64,000 bases of DNA, taken from NCBI RefSeq assembly GCF_030159055.1, contig NZ_BQXQ01000007.1, positions 89,508-153,507 of the forward strand, given 5' to 3'. Shown one piece after another: positions 17,522 to 26,610 of this stretch. Made by a program: the position numbers and the translations under genes. The notes below the pieces were generated by a model, which was not told the origin of the DNA, made no database searches, and saw only the letters and a list, made by a program, of their open reading frames with translations. Positions within the stretch are counted from its first letter, which is position 1. Each line of letters starts with the position of its first letter. The stretch comes from Acidovorax sp. SUPP3334 (GTDB lineage: Bacteria > Pseudomonadota > Gammaproteobacteria > Burkholderiales > Burkholderiaceae_C).

Positions 17522-17914
17522 TTATGAGTGGATCGCCCTCCTCATTGCCGCCGCCAGGCGCGCGGCCAGCCGGTCGCTGGCGTCCTGTGTGCGATGCACA
17601 GAGTCGATCACATCCTTCGGCCCTTCGTACGCCTCGCCCCACCCCGCGTGATGGCGTTGAGTTCGGCACCGCGCGCCACCCAGGGCGCGGGGAACGCCTC
17701 GGATACCGGCAGGCCGACGATGCCGGTCAGCACCGCGATCCGCCCCTCCTGGGCTGCGGACGATGCTGTCCCCGTAGATCTCGGCTGTAAGCAACTCTGG
17801 GGCGCGATCATCGGGACCACCGCCGCTGCACCCAGTCAGCAATCCAAGCAACGCGGTAAAGAGAAGCGGCAACAGATACACGGGCTGACTGAGGTAAGTG
17901 GATAAAGGGGGCAT
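17522..17914 (-). pseudogene. phage lipoprotein with two compensating frameshifts
   Basis: The start at 17914 gives MPPLSTYLSQPVYLLPLLFT followed by LLGLLTGCSGGG, a lipoprotein signal with lipobox LTGC. After AEIYG the coding-like sequence moves to the next frame: EGRIAVLTGIVGLPVSEAF and PAPWVARGAELNAITRG. It then returns to the first frame for EAYEGPKDVIDSVHRTQDAS and DRLAARLAAAMRRAIHS. An extra G in the G4 run near 17780 and a missing G in the G4 run near 17640 would explain both shifts. As written, the single frame codes a low-quality middle. The family is not recognised; the position is at the late end of the phage. Confidence 0.6.
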
Positions 17915-17939
17915 GGCAGTGCTGAGGCGGGCGCTCGAA

Positions 17940-18344
17940 TCAAAGGGTGGCTGCGTGGATGAAGAGTTCGTCCAGTGCCGAGGCGTCCAGGCCCAACGCT
18001 CCGCCCAGTTGTGCGACCAGGGGGCTGTCGCGGCGCACAGTCGGTCGGAAGTCCCACTCGATGCGCGCACGGGTCCGCCCTGGATCAGGCATCGCATTCA
18101 GCGCGGCCTCGACCGTGGCGAGCTTGCCGAGGTCGAACAAGGCCAAGCGGGCCTGGCCCATGTTCACTTCGTCTGGAACGCGCACTGGTGGCGCTGGCGG
18201 TGGCAAGTAAGGCAGAGGTTCATTGCCTGCGGCACGCCATGAGAGGTAGTCCGCGAAATCGCGGTTGTCCGGGTCCGATGGAATGCTGGCGCCGTCGGTC
18301 AAGCGAATCACCACGGTGGTTGCTGTGAGCTGGTACACGTCCAT
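17940..18344 (-). CDS. phage protein following the tail fibre, possible fibre-assembly or tip protein
   Basis: A 134-residue protein starting MDVYQLTATTVVIRLTDGAS, 2 bp after the fibre stop. The N-terminus (short beta strand, then DPDNRDFADYLSWRAAGNEPLPY) resembles the N-terminal segment of many small phage tail-fibre accessory proteins. The C-terminal half (GQARLALFDLGKLATVEAAL) is like the helical end of P2-type tail-fibre assembly proteins. I do not recognise a named family. Its position directly after the receptor-binding fibre supports a chaperone or accessory role. Confidence 0.6.
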   Translation of the reverse strand: MDVYQLTATTVVIRLTDGASIPSDPDNRDFADYLSWRAAGNEPLPYLPPPAPPVRVPDEVNMGQARLALFDLGKLATVEAALNAMPDPGRTRARIEWDFRPTVRRDSPLVAQLGGALGLDASALDELFIHAATL

Positions 18345-18346
18345 GG

Positions 18347-19840
18347 TCAAAGCTCCGCGGAAATGTTGATGCGCGCATCACCTGACAGCAGGCACAGGCA
18401 TGCTTTGCTGTCGGATGCCAAGCCCGCGCTGGTGCTGGGCAAAATCAAAAATGCGGCTTTCCCCCCGGCCGTGCTGGCGAAGGGGCGGTCCGTGCATGAG
18501 GCGGTCCCGCCCGCGATTTGGAACTGAAATTTGTCTAGCGTTCCGGGGAAGGTGATAGTCGGCGAGGCGCGCTTTTCGGCATAGTTCAGCGGTGCCCAGA
18601 CCTGGGTGCTGTTGGGCACCATCCCGGTGGCATATGCGTAGCCGTTGGCATTGTTCATCTGCTCGAAGTAGCGGCGGCAGAGATCCAGCTCTTGTGAATG
18701 CAGACGGTGCTCGAATCGCGTGGCCACCGGGCCTGGTTCAAGCTGCGCGCCCGTCAATGCGAAGACGTTGCCCGCGGTGTCCAGGCAGTTCACCTGGCTT
18801 GCGCTGCCGAGAAAGAGCGCATCACGCCATGCGCCCGGTTGTGTCTGATACCCGGCACCCACGCCCAGGCACCACCGGACGTAAAGGCCGGCACCATTGG
18901 TAAGGTTCCAACCACCCGCTGCCGGCAGTCCTCCCGTCACCGTGATCGCCTTGTACTCCCAGGTATTGGCCGCGTTGACGGTGTACTCCGCCACGTAGGA
19001 CTTGTCGAAAGCCGCGTTGAACAGTGCGAGGCAATGCACGCCGACCCGTGCAGAACGCACCCAGAAAGAGACCGCAAAGGTGGCTCCGAACAGGTCGGCG
19101 ATGTTGTAGCCCTCTATCACCTGCTGCAGCCCCGCCGATTCGCCCGATCCCATCGCGGGGTCCGCGGTGGTGACGGTCACCCGCGCGCTGCGGCGCAAGC
19201 CGGGCTCTGCCGCGGGGCCATCGATGGCTTGCTCCACCGTGGCGATGGCTGGGGTCGCAGAGCCCGTAAAGACGAATCGGTCCACCGGATACACACCCGA
19301 TGCAATCGTGACGCCCGCAGAACTGGTGCCGCGCTGCGCGTGATCGGCCTTTCCGTTGATGATGCGATTTCGCATGCCGGCGAGCTGCCCGCCATTGATC
19401 GCCGGAGTTTGTAAGCCGGCCAGGAACTTCTGAGCCTCGGCCCACGATCCAGATTTCGTCCGCAACCACGTCATCAGGTCGGCCAGGCTGGAGCGCGCCG
19501 TGGCGCCGGCCTTGTTGAGAGCAAGAACTTCGGTCCCGTCGAGCGCTTGGGGCAGCGAAAACCCGGAGAAGTCCGCAGCCAGCTTGGTGCCTACGCTCGC
19601 AGCCAGCGCTTCGTGCTGGGCTGCGCCCACCTTGCCTGCCAGGGCCTGCGCCACGGTGGCGGCGTCGGCCTTGCCCATGTCCAGCAGCCGGTACGCAGTG
19701 TCGATCAAACCGAACGCTGCACGCAGGCGCATCACATCGTCGAGCCCATCGTTGAGCCAGTGCGGCAGTGGCAATTGCAGCACCGCGGTGCGCTCGTCCA
19801 CTGGGTTTCCGGGTTGTCGGTAATCGGTCAATGCAGGCAT
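18347..19840 (-). CDS. tail fibre, putative receptor-binding protein
   Basis: A 497-residue fibre. The N-terminal ~80 residues (ERTAVLQLPLPHWLNDGLDD) would attach to the baseplate. The middle carries GMRNRIINGKADHAQRGTSS, a motif at the start of receptor-binding C-domains in many phage tail proteins, followed by a beta-sandwich resembling a carbohydrate-binding module (about residues 185-370). The end is a variable tip. It is the penultimate structural gene of the late operon, the normal site of host-range determinants. It ends 2 bp before the small accessory protein. Confidence 0.78.
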   Translation of the reverse strand: MPALTDYRQPGNPVDERTAVLQLPLPHWLNDGLDDVMRLRAAFGLIDTAYRLLDMGKADAATVAQALAGKVGAAQHEALAASVGTKLAADFSGFSLPQALDGTEVLALNKAGATARSSLADLMTWLRTKSGSWAEAQKFLAGLQTPAINGGQLAGMRNRIINGKADHAQRGTSSAGVTIASGVYPVDRFVFTGSATPAIATVEQAIDGPAAEPGLRRSARVTVTTADPAMGSGESAGLQQVIEGYNIADLFGATFAVSFWVRSARVGVHCLALFNAAFDKSYVAEYTVNAANTWEYKAITVTGGLPAAGGWNLTNGAGLYVRWCLGVGAGYQTQPGAWRDALFLGSASQVNCLDTAGNVFALTGAQLEPGPVATRFEHRLHSQELDLCRRYFEQMNNANGYAYATGMVPNSTQVWAPLNYAEKRASPTITFPGTLDKFQFQIAGGTASCTDRPFASTAGGKAAFLILPSTSAGLASDSKACLCLLSGDARINISAEL

Positions 19841-19853
19841 GGACGACCTCCCT

Positions 19854-22800
19854 TCACAGAACGACGCAACGGAGGTTGCGCACTTGTGGGCGGGCCGTTG
19901 TGCCCCCAGTCAAGGTGAGCCGCACGCGAGCGCCCGCGCCGGCATTGAAGTTCTCCAGTTGGTGCGTGATTTCCCGCACCCCAGCCGTGGTGGTGCTGAC
20001 CGTCACATAAGGCACCAGTACCCAGGGCGCGTTGGCTTGGCTTCCCTGCACATGCACCTGCACCGCAGACCCGCCTGGAATGTCGGCCTCGAAAACCACC
20101 TTCACGCGGCTGTTCGCATCGGCTGCAACGGTGCGGGACACGTAGGTGCCTGTCGCCTCGATGTGCCCGGCCACCATTTGCATGCCGGCCTGCAGCACGG
20201 CGGCCAGCGTGGCGTCTCCGCTGATCCGCGCCCGCACATGCACCTGGCCGGTGAAGGGAGCCGCCAGCCAGACAACTTGTCCATCGGTCAGGCGCACCAC
20301 TTCGTTCTGCATCTCTGCCGGGAACTGCACCTCGAAAAACAGGTTGGCGGCGGCCGATGGCCGCTCTGCAAAGCCCAGGACCATCAGATCCGTGGCCGCG
20401 ACCAGGTTGGCGGTGCCGAGGTCGATCACGCGCTCGTTCTCCGAGTACTGCGCTCCCAGCAAACGGAAGCACAGGTCGCGGTCGTGGTGCGCCGTCCACG
20501 TCGATGCGTTGGAGGACGAGAGCAGCACGCCGACCTGGTACGGCTGGCTTGTGACATACCCAGCGGTGGGGTCTTGCTTGCCCAGCTCGGCGATGGCCAC
20601 GGCGGTGGTGGCGTCGTCGCAAAGCACCACGATGGCGTATTCGCGCCGCGCCTGCAGCAGTACAGGCGGCCAGCTGATGCGTGTGAATCCCTGCAACTGG
20701 ATGGCATCCTTGGCAACCCGTGCCTCCACCACGACGGCTTGGCTGGGGACGCCGTTCGCCGTTTCACGAATCTGCACCACGACCGGCCCACCCACGGCCG
20801 TGAATGGCAGATCGATGCCCGCGCACTGGGTGAGTTCGTCCAGAACGAAGGTCTCCGCCAAAGGGTCGAAATAGCCGTCGTACAGCCACCTGCTGCACTT
20901 GCTGTTGATCTGGGTGGGCGTCGTGCCGGCGCCGCTGGGGCCGAACACCGCGCCGCCCGTAGACACAGGCGCAGGGTATGAGAGCGCCCAGGTTTCCGTG
21001 GTCACCTGTTGCTGCGTTCGCAGCAGCGTGGTGCCCTGGCCCATATAGGTCTGAGAACCCTTGGAGCCGAGCGGCCCGGAGAACTGCACCACCCGCGCAC
21101 CCGCGGGCACGTTGGCCGGCACGACGAACGTGCCCGACAGTTCGCCATTGGCGCTCGCCACCAGCGTTCGGCCAGGGAGTGCCGCCGCCTGGACCGCCAG
21201 GCCATCGAAGGTCACCGCGCCCAGCGCTTCGCCGGGTCCCCAACCTGCCAGGTCAAAGCGCACCGTGGTGGGCCGCAGCGTTTCGATGTCGGTCGTCTTT
21301 TCGGAAAGCACGCGGGAGGACACCCCCGAACCCGCGAAGGAAGACTGCGTGCCGGAGCCCGTATAGAGGCGCTCTGTGACTGGCGAAGCCCACTGCGTGA
21401 CGATATCGGTCCACCGATCCACATTCGGCGTCAGCGTGACGGCAGCGGGTATCGGCTCGAACGCGCGGTATGGGTTGACCAGCATGGCACCCGTGCGCAT
21501 GGTCTGCGCCAGCACCACGCGGTAGCCATGCGCTGGAGCCATGCGTTCGGGCAGATTGGCACCCAGGGCGAAAACGGTCGGCGTGATCGGCAACTGCAGC
21601 GAGCCGCGCACGATTGCGGCTGTTTGCGCGATGCCGGCGTCGCGTTGGTCGTCCGAGAGGAAAGGGTCGGCAAAGATGCCTTTCTTGATGCCGGAATCCA
21701 AGCCTTGCGCGCTGCTGGCCAGGCGAAGTTCAGCCAGGTCGAGAATCACGCTATCGAGCCGTTCGCGGTAGCCCAGCAGTTGTGCCATGGGCACGACCTT
21801 CACGGCGTCGTTCACGACGCGCCGCTCGGCATCCCAGGTTTGGTACACGCTGGCGATGGCCAGCATGTCATCGGGCACCACCGGCGCGGTGGGCTTCCAC
21901 GGACTGGAGATGCCGCGCAACCATTCGAAGGCGCCGTCCCGCGTCAGGCACAGCCGGTCGATGCGGCGCAGCTGCTGCTGGTAGGTCACCAGCATGAGCG
22001 TGCCAGGCACGGCGCCTTCCACGGTGCAGCCTCGGCTGTCGACTGCAGTGGGCACGATGGTGGCCACGTACAGATAGGTCACCGAGTAGTTGCTGCCAGG
22101 CGCCACCTCCGCGCCGCCCGGGCTCCAGTCCACCTGTGCGGCGGTGAGCTTGTAGTCGCTGCCGTCGGTCTTGTATACCGTGGCGCCCTGCTGGACCTTT
22201 TCGATCTGGATGACTGTGGCGTCGGGCAAGGGGTCTGCCGCCCCGGCAAAGCCACCGTGCACGATGTTGACGGTCTTGCGGGACGTGATGCGAACCTGCG
22301 GCACGCCTTTGCACGGTGGACGGCTGATGTCGATGCGCTGCGCGCCGGCCGTGGTGGATTGGTGCGGCTCGCTGTCGATCAGCAGCAGTTCGGCAGCGGT
22401 GGCGGCCACCAGGCGGCGCCCGGCTTGCAGTTCGATGGGGTAGCCTGCGACCCGGGCGCGGCCTTCCGCCACGGTGAACACTTGCTCGCCGGACGGCAGA
22501 TCGGCCGCCATCACCACTTCCAGCCCGTCGACGATGTAGGACCCGCCTGCGCTGTCACGGTCATACCGCGCAAGTGCCTGCGTGACAGCATCCAGGTTCG
22601 GAGGCGCTTCCTTAGCGCGGACGAACCCATCCTCCACCACCCAAACCGGGAAGAATTCGCCATCACCGCCGTCGCCAGCAAATCCCCAGACCGGCTGCAC
22701 CTTCTCGCGCCAGGCCCCCGGCTCCTGGTACGCGGGCGTGCCTCCAGCCGGGTTCAGCAGGGAGGGGTCTTCCACCTCGGTGACCGTGACCTTTATGAGA

Positions 22801-23111
22801 TAGATGCCAACATTGACGATCCCTGCCACGGGCACTGAAAACTCGCCGGTAGGAACCCCGCGCACAGCGCCCTGCAGGTAGATCGCTCCCGCCTCGGCCT
22901 GCACCGCGCCGGTCAGGGAGTTGATGACGATGCGCGCATCGCGCACCACGTCGCCGTCGCGGAACAAGGCATCGGCGATGCCACGCACGCGGGCGGTGGC
23001 CATGGACTGCAGCTCGTTCAGTTCGGCGCTCTGCAGCACTTTGTCCTGCCGGAACTTGATGGCATCAAAGTTCTTGGCGGGGTCGAAACGGTTGTGGATG
23101 GTGGTGGACAT
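19854..23111 (-). CDS. large tail/baseplate protein with DUF4815-type N-terminus
   Basis: A 1085-residue protein beginning MSTTIHNRFDPAKNFDAIKF, followed by LQSAELNELQSMATARVRGI. This start is typical of DUF4815 phage proteins attached to the baseplate of BcepMu-like and other myophages. The central part is beta-rich with repeated tail-like strands. The C-terminal third (RVKVVFEADIPGGSAVQVHV) has a jelly-roll-like pattern. It lies between the small adaptor gene and the fibre, so it probably forms the proximal, long part of the fibre or a fibre network. No enzymatic motif is visible. Confidence 0.75.
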   Translation of the reverse strand: MSTTIHNRFDPAKNFDAIKFRQDKVLQSAELNELQSMATARVRGIADALFRDGDVVRDARIVINSLTGAVQAEAGAIYLQGAVRGVPTGEFSVPVAGIVNVGIYLIKVTVTEVEDPSLLNPAGGTPAYQEPGAWREKVQPVWGFAGDGGDGEFFPVWVVEDGFVRAKEAPPNLDAVTQALARYDRDSAGGSYIVDGLEVVMAADLPSGEQVFTVAEGRARVAGYPIELQAGRRLVAATAAELLLIDSEPHQSTTAGAQRIDISRPPCKGVPQVRITSRKTVNIVHGGFAGAADPLPDATVIQIEKVQQGATVYKTDGSDYKLTAAQVDWSPGGAEVAPGSNYSVTYLYVATIVPTAVDSRGCTVEGAVPGTLMLVTYQQQLRRIDRLCLTRDGAFEWLRGISSPWKPTAPVVPDDMLAIASVYQTWDAERRVVNDAVKVVPMAQLLGYRERLDSVILDLAELRLASSAQGLDSGIKKGIFADPFLSDDQRDAGIAQTAAIVRGSLQLPITPTVFALGANLPERMAPAHGYRVVLAQTMRTGAMLVNPYRAFEPIPAAVTLTPNVDRWTDIVTQWASPVTERLYTGSGTQSSFAGSGVSSRVLSEKTTDIETLRPTTVRFDLAGWGPGEALGAVTFDGLAVQAAALPGRTLVASANGELSGTFVVPANVPAGARVVQFSGPLGSKGSQTYMGQGTTLLRTQQQVTTETWALSYPAPVSTGGAVFGPSGAGTTPTQINSKCSRWLYDGYFDPLAETFVLDELTQCAGIDLPFTAVGGPVVVQIRETANGVPSQAVVVEARVAKDAIQLQGFTRISWPPVLLQARREYAIVVLCDDATTAVAIAELGKQDPTAGYVTSQPYQVGVLLSSSNASTWTAHHDRDLCFRLLGAQYSENERVIDLGTANLVAATDLMVLGFAERPSAAANLFFEVQFPAEMQNEVVRLTDGQVVWLAAPFTGQVHVRARISGDATLAAVLQAGMQMVAGHIEATGTYVSRTVAADANSRVKVVFEADIPGGSAVQVHVQGSQANAPWVLVPYVTVSTTTAGVREITHQLENFNAGAGARVRLTLTGGTTARPQVRNLRCVVL

Positions 23112-23119
23112 GGCGACCT

Positions 23120-23605
23120 TTAGAACGGGAGCACAAACGCCTGCACCTGGCGCGTGGAGGCAGAGCGGGTGAACTTGTCGAACCGCTCCATCGTGTACAG
23201 GTCACCTGGCTGGGCGACCTGGGCGGCCGTGAAGTACCGCTGCCCTGGAGGCAGGCCCGCGACCAGTTCGCCGCCCAGGAATACCCCCAGTTCGCGCACC
23301 GTCTCGCCCGCCGCATCCGCGTAGTTGAAAACCCACGTGACGTAAAGCCACTTGGTCTCGGCGACGCTGACGCGATAGCGGCTTGCGTCGGGCAGTTCGA
23401 TCTCGCCATCCGCGTGCGGCTCCGCGAACTGCACCGATGTCGCCAGCCGCCGCCCGATCTCGTCAACCAGGGTCAGCGACGTGGTGGGCTCGGGCTCGAT
23501 CTGCGCGTCCCATTGCGGCAGGCCGCGTCCCCAGGCCAGATAAATCGGCATGGCGGCGACGGCTCGCGCAATCGCAACACGCCCTCGGTTTTGCAAAACG
23601 GCCAT
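23120..23605 (-). CDS. phage tail-fibre N-terminal adaptor-like protein
   Basis: A 161-residue protein beginning MAVLQNRGRVAIARAVAAMPI and containing YLAWGRGLPQWD, a pattern found in small baseplate/fibre adaptor proteins of transposable myophages near gpI. Its stop is 8 bp from the start of the 1085-residue protein, and its start is 1 bp from the gpI stop. It probably couples gpI to the large fibre protein. The exact function is inferred from position. Confidence 0.65.
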   Translation of the reverse strand: MAVLQNRGRVAIARAVAAMPIYLAWGRGLPQWDAQIEPEPTTSLTLVDEIGRRLATSVQFAEPHADGEIELPDASRYRVSVAETKWLYVTWVFNYADAAGETVRELGVFLGGELVAGLPPGQRYFTAAQVAQPGDLYTMERFDKFTRSASTRQVQAFVLPF

Positions 23606-23606
23606 C

Positions 23607-24563
23607 TCAAGGCTCCTCGTAGGAAATCAGTTGGAAGTGCTCACGCCACGGGCCGTCCCATGGGCCATTCCAGTAGCGTGCGGGGTGAATGGGCACGGGC
23701 GCTGTCTTGGCCGCGGTATCGACTCGCCAGCCCACGGCTGGAGGTGCTGTCCAAGCAGACACCGACGTCGGAATGCGGGAGGAAAGCAACGTGCCTCCAC
23801 CCGGCTGCAAGGCCGTACTGATGTGGGCCACCAGCTCCATGGAACCGCCGGACAGGCCGGACAGCACCTTGGAGTCGAGGCGCCACACGTCCAGCACGGG
23901 CATGTCGTCGTAGCGAGAGACGGATACGCGCACGTGGGTGGCAATGCCCACGGGCGATCCTGGCGACAGCGTTGGCAACGTGCCCCCGCGCCGTATGCCG
24001 AAGGACTCGACGACGCCTGTCGTCCCAGGCACCCCCGAATAGCCATCGAGCATGCCGGCGTCCAGCGCCGGCCCACGATCCAGGACGATGGGGCGCACGT
24101 CGTTGAGTGCGTTGTACACGCGCACCAGGTGGGCGCGAGCTGGTGCGGCAAATTGCGCCAGGGCCACGATGGCAGGCACCTGGCCAGGCGCTGGCGGGTG
24201 TTGCAGCACCAGCTCGTAAGCGGCCCATTGCGAAGGCATGCTGCGCAGATCGTCTGGCACGGCAGGCACGCCGATCCAGCGAAGCGCCTCAGTGATTGAC
24301 CACGGCGTACCCTTGGCCTTGTGCCAAGCGATAGCGCCCAGGATGGCGGCACGCCTAGCGTCGTCATCCTGCAGGTACTGCCACACCGGCCCGACGATGT
24401 TGAACTGTTCGGCGAGGTAAGGCAGAGCGGACGCAGCCACGTTGGCAACGTCATAGACCAGCAGCGGCCGCATGTCCAAATGGGTGATGCGCTCGGGCAG
24501 ACGGGCCAGCGCGACTAGGTTGGCGTCCTGGCCCAGCGACGGCTGGATCAGTAGGTCAGCCAT
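23607..24563 (-). CDS. baseplate wedge protein gpI (P2 tail protein I family)
   Basis: A 318-residue homologue of P2 gpI. The N-terminal ~200 residues carry the family core (LPERITHLDMRPLLVYDVAN, AWHKAKGTPWSITEALRWIG). The remaining ~120 residues are a beta-rich extension, also seen in BcepMu relatives. It overlaps gpJ by 8 bp and is followed by the fibre adaptor. gpI links the baseplate wedge (gpJ) to the fibres. Confidence 0.85.
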   Translation of the reverse strand: MADLLIQPSLGQDANLVALARLPERITHLDMRPLLVYDVANVAASALPYLAEQFNIVGPVWQYLQDDDARRAAILGAIAWHKAKGTPWSITEALRWIGVPAVPDDLRSMPSQWAAYELVLQHPPAPGQVPAIVALAQFAAPARAHLVRVYNALNDVRPIVLDRGPALDAGMLDGYSGVPGTTGVVESFGIRRGGTLPTLSPGSPVGIATHVRVSVSRYDDMPVLDVWRLDSKVLSGLSGGSMELVAHISTALQPGGGTLLSSRIPTSVSAWTAPPAVGWRVDTAAKTAPVPIHPARYWNGPWDGPWREHFQLISYEEP

Positions 24564-25656
24564 CGATCAACTGCCGGCCAAGGGATACGGTCAAAGCGGT
24601 GAGGCGCGGCCATTCGTGGGCCTGCAGCACCCGTTGGGCGGGTGCCAGCACCTGCATGTCGTACACCCCAGCCACGCCGGCACCGGCTGCAATGACCTGC
24701 GCGGGCACCAGGTCGCCGCCCAGGCGGTTGGCCTGCTGCGCAGCCCAGGTGCGCAGACGCTGCTCGACGGTGGCCAGCACCAGGTCTGCGACGTAGCCGG
24801 GTGCCACGTCAAGGCGCACGGAAATGGCGTAGTCCACCGGGCTGGCGGCATAGACCGTGATGCGGTCGCCCAGCATGCGCGCCTTCGGGTCGTCGAGTGC
24901 GACCTGCACCTGCGCGACGACTTCCGGGCCCGGCACGCCGTCCGCCCCCAGTAGGACCACGCTGACGGAGCCGTCCGGCCGCGGGCTCCACACCCGCACA
25001 TCCAGCAGCGAAGGCGCCGCGGCCATGGCGGTCAAGCGGTAGCGGTTTTCCGATCCGTAGCTGAATGCCTCGGGCGCCAGTTTGATGCGCAGACGGTAGC
25101 GTTCATCCGTCTCTGCTGCAACGCCGCCCCGAGTGACCGACACCGTGCGCAGCGACTCCAACGGCGCGGGCGGCTCGTCCAGCGCGCGCAGTATCGACGG
25201 AGGCCAGCCATTGGTGTCTGCGCCAGCCTCCTGGGCGCGTGCCACGAACTCGTACACGGTGGTGCCTTGAGCAATATCGCCGCTCACGTCCGTCACGAAC
25301 ACCTGTCCCGAGGGCAGTTCGACGCGCCAGCCCGCGGGCAGTGTGGCGGCCTGGGTCAGTGCCGCCTGAAACTCCAAACGGACCGTGACATAGGCACTGG
25401 ACGCTGGGAGGCGAGTAACGCCCAGCAGCGCGCCGAGGTGATCCAGGAACGGCGCCCGTGCGAAGGCGACGAGGTTCTGTGCCGCCGTGTCCTGGATCAG
25501 CTCGCGCGTGAGGCTCTCCCGGTATGCCACCAAGTCGATGATGAGGCGCTCGATCTGCGCGGGATACAGCGTGCGCCCCGTCATGGCCTCGTACTGGGCG
25601 ACCAGGTCCTGCACGACCTGTTGCGGGTCGCGCTCGATGAAGCTGGGGGCGGTCAC
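24556..25656 (-). CDS. baseplate wedge protein gpJ (P2 J/Mu gp47 family)
   Basis: A 366-residue baseplate J protein. It starts at a GTG (25656) that overlaps the gpW stop as GTGA. Family features include TAPSFIERDPQQVVQDLVAQYE at the start, GRTLYPAQIERLIIDLVAYR and the beta-rich central domain (LPAGWRVELPSGQVFVTDVSG). In P2 and T4 terms it corresponds to the gp6-like wedge component. The overlap with both neighbours supports coupled translation of W-J-I. Confidence 0.88.
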   Translation of the reverse strand: MTAPSFIERDPQQVVQDLVAQYEAMTGRTLYPAQIERLIIDLVAYRESLTRELIQDTAAQNLVAFARAPFLDHLGALLGVTRLPASSAYVTVRLEFQAALTQAATLPAGWRVELPSGQVFVTDVSGDIAQGTTVYEFVARAQEAGADTNGWPPSILRALDEPPAPLESLRTVSVTRGGVAAETDERYRLRIKLAPEAFSYGSENRYRLTAMAAAPSLLDVRVWSPRPDGSVSVVLLGADGVPGPEVVAQVQVALDDPKARMLGDRITVYAASPVDYAISVRLDVAPGYVADLVLATVEQRLRTWAAQQANRLGGDLVPAQVIAAGAGVAGVYDMQVLAPAQRVLQAHEWPRLTALTVSLGRQLIDG

Positions 25657-26018
25657 AGCGCCACCTCGGTGCTTTGCAAGTCGGCCGCGCCCGCAAGCCG
25701 CCACACGATGGCGACGACCACCTGATGCGGCGCATCGCCCATTCTCGGCTTCACGGCATCCAACTCTACGCGGGGCTCCCAGAGTGTGATCGCCTCCCAG
25801 CACGCACGCACCAGGTGCGGCAGTGCCTGATCCCTGGGCCAGTCCACGTACTGGGCAATGTCCGAGCCGAATTCAGGCCGCAGCGGATCGCTGCCCTTGG
25901 GGGTGGTCAGGATGACGCGGATGCACTGGGCAATGTCGGCCAGGCCGGTGACGGCCTTGCCTGGCAGGCCGATGGCAAGTTGCCAGTCGCTGGCGGTGAT
26001 GGTGTCGATGGCGTCCAT
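25653..26018 (-). CDS. baseplate protein gpW (P2 W/T4 gp25-like)
   Basis: A 121-residue gp25-like wedge protein. The family core is ADIAQCIRVILTTPKGSDPL followed by RPEFGSDIAQYVDWP, which resembles the sheath handshake fold that nucleates sheath assembly. The ATG at 26018 lies just downstream of a 7-bp-arm hairpin (26019-26037), which could limit access to its ribosome site. It overlaps gpJ by four bases. Confidence 0.9.
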   Translation of the reverse strand: MDAIDTITASDWQLAIGLPGKAVTGLADIAQCIRVILTTPKGSDPLRPEFGSDIAQYVDWPRDQALPHLVRACWEAITLWEPRVELDAVKPRMGDAPHQVVVAIVWRLAGAADLQSTEVAL

Positions 26019-26037
26019 GGGAACCCCGATGGTTCCC
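26019..26037 (-). promoter_or_regulatory. hairpin abutting the gpW start codon
   Basis: GGGAACC and GGTTCCC pair around a 5-base loop, ending on the base before the ATG. The 3' arm covers the only place a Shine-Dalgarno could be, so the structure may tune gpW translation. Confidence 0.5.
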
Positions 26038-26068
26038 GTGGACGGCCGCCGCGTATATTGAACGAGGG

Positions 26069-26093
26069 CAAAAACTGCCCCGCCGCTGCGGGG
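26069..26093 (-). terminator. terminator-like hairpin between gpV and gpW
   Basis: On the minus strand, stem CCCCGC / GCGGGG with a 4-base loop is followed closely by GTTTTTGC. It lies 11 bp after the gpV stop, inside what would otherwise be one late transcript. It may divide the late operon into a V-terminated unit and a W-J-I-fibre unit. Confidence 0.65.
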
Positions 26094-26103
26094 TCAGCGG
26101 CCC

Positions 26104-26610
26104 CTAATGGGTGTGGTGGTTCGAGTTGCCGCCGTCATCCATCAACTGGCCCGCCACATGCACGTCGCCCGTGAATTGCACCGCCTGCGCATCGATCTGC
26201 AGGCGCGGCGCGCGCAACACGATTTCATCGGACGCCTCCACCACCACACGCGCGACGCCCCGCACCGTGAGCGTGTGCGCAGCGCGGTCGTAGGCCACCT
26301 CTGCTCCGTCCTTGAAGCGCACCATGCGTACATTCGGGTCGGTGGTGGGCGGGGTGTCCTGGTCGGAGTAGATGGCGCACACCACCACGCCATCTTCCAG
26401 ATTCGCATCCATGAGGCAAGCCACATGTTCGCCCAGGTCGGGCATCCAGTAGTCCTTGTCCTCGCGGGTCTTGCGCTGGCCCACCGGGATCATGGCCGTC
26501 TCCAGGCCGTCCAGGTCGTCGAAGCGCACGCGCACCCTGGCCGTCTTGGGGTCGATGGCCGAGACGACGCCGGTCTTGTAGGTGGCCTGCTGTTCCTGCC
26601 GTTCGTTCAT
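26104..26610 (-). CDS. baseplate spike gpV
   Basis: A 168-residue homologue of P2 gpV/Mu gp45. An N-terminal OB-fold (YKTGVVSAIDPKTARVRVRF) is followed by the central GEHVACLMDANLEDGVVVCA and a C-terminal triple-stranded beta helix. It ends in HHTH. HxH at the extreme C-terminus is the iron-binding tip of P2 and phi92 spikes, so the membrane-piercing tip appears intact. It overlaps gpD by four bases. The start at 26610 (MNERQEQQATYKTG) was chosen because the longer frame is the shadow of gpD. Confidence 0.88.
   Translation of the reverse strand: MNERQEQQATYKTGVVSAIDPKTARVRVRFDDLDGLETAMIPVGQRKTREDKDYWMPDLGEHVACLMDANLEDGVVVCAIYSDQDTPPTTDPNVRMVRFKDGAEVAYDRAAHTLTVRGVARVVVEASDEIVLRAPRLQIDAQAVQFTGDVHVAGQLMDDGGNSNHHTH

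Noticed and set aside
21009..22838. A 609-residue rightward frame inside the large fibre gene
   Set aside because: It is an antisense shadow of a conserved late gene, rich in His, Gln and Arg.
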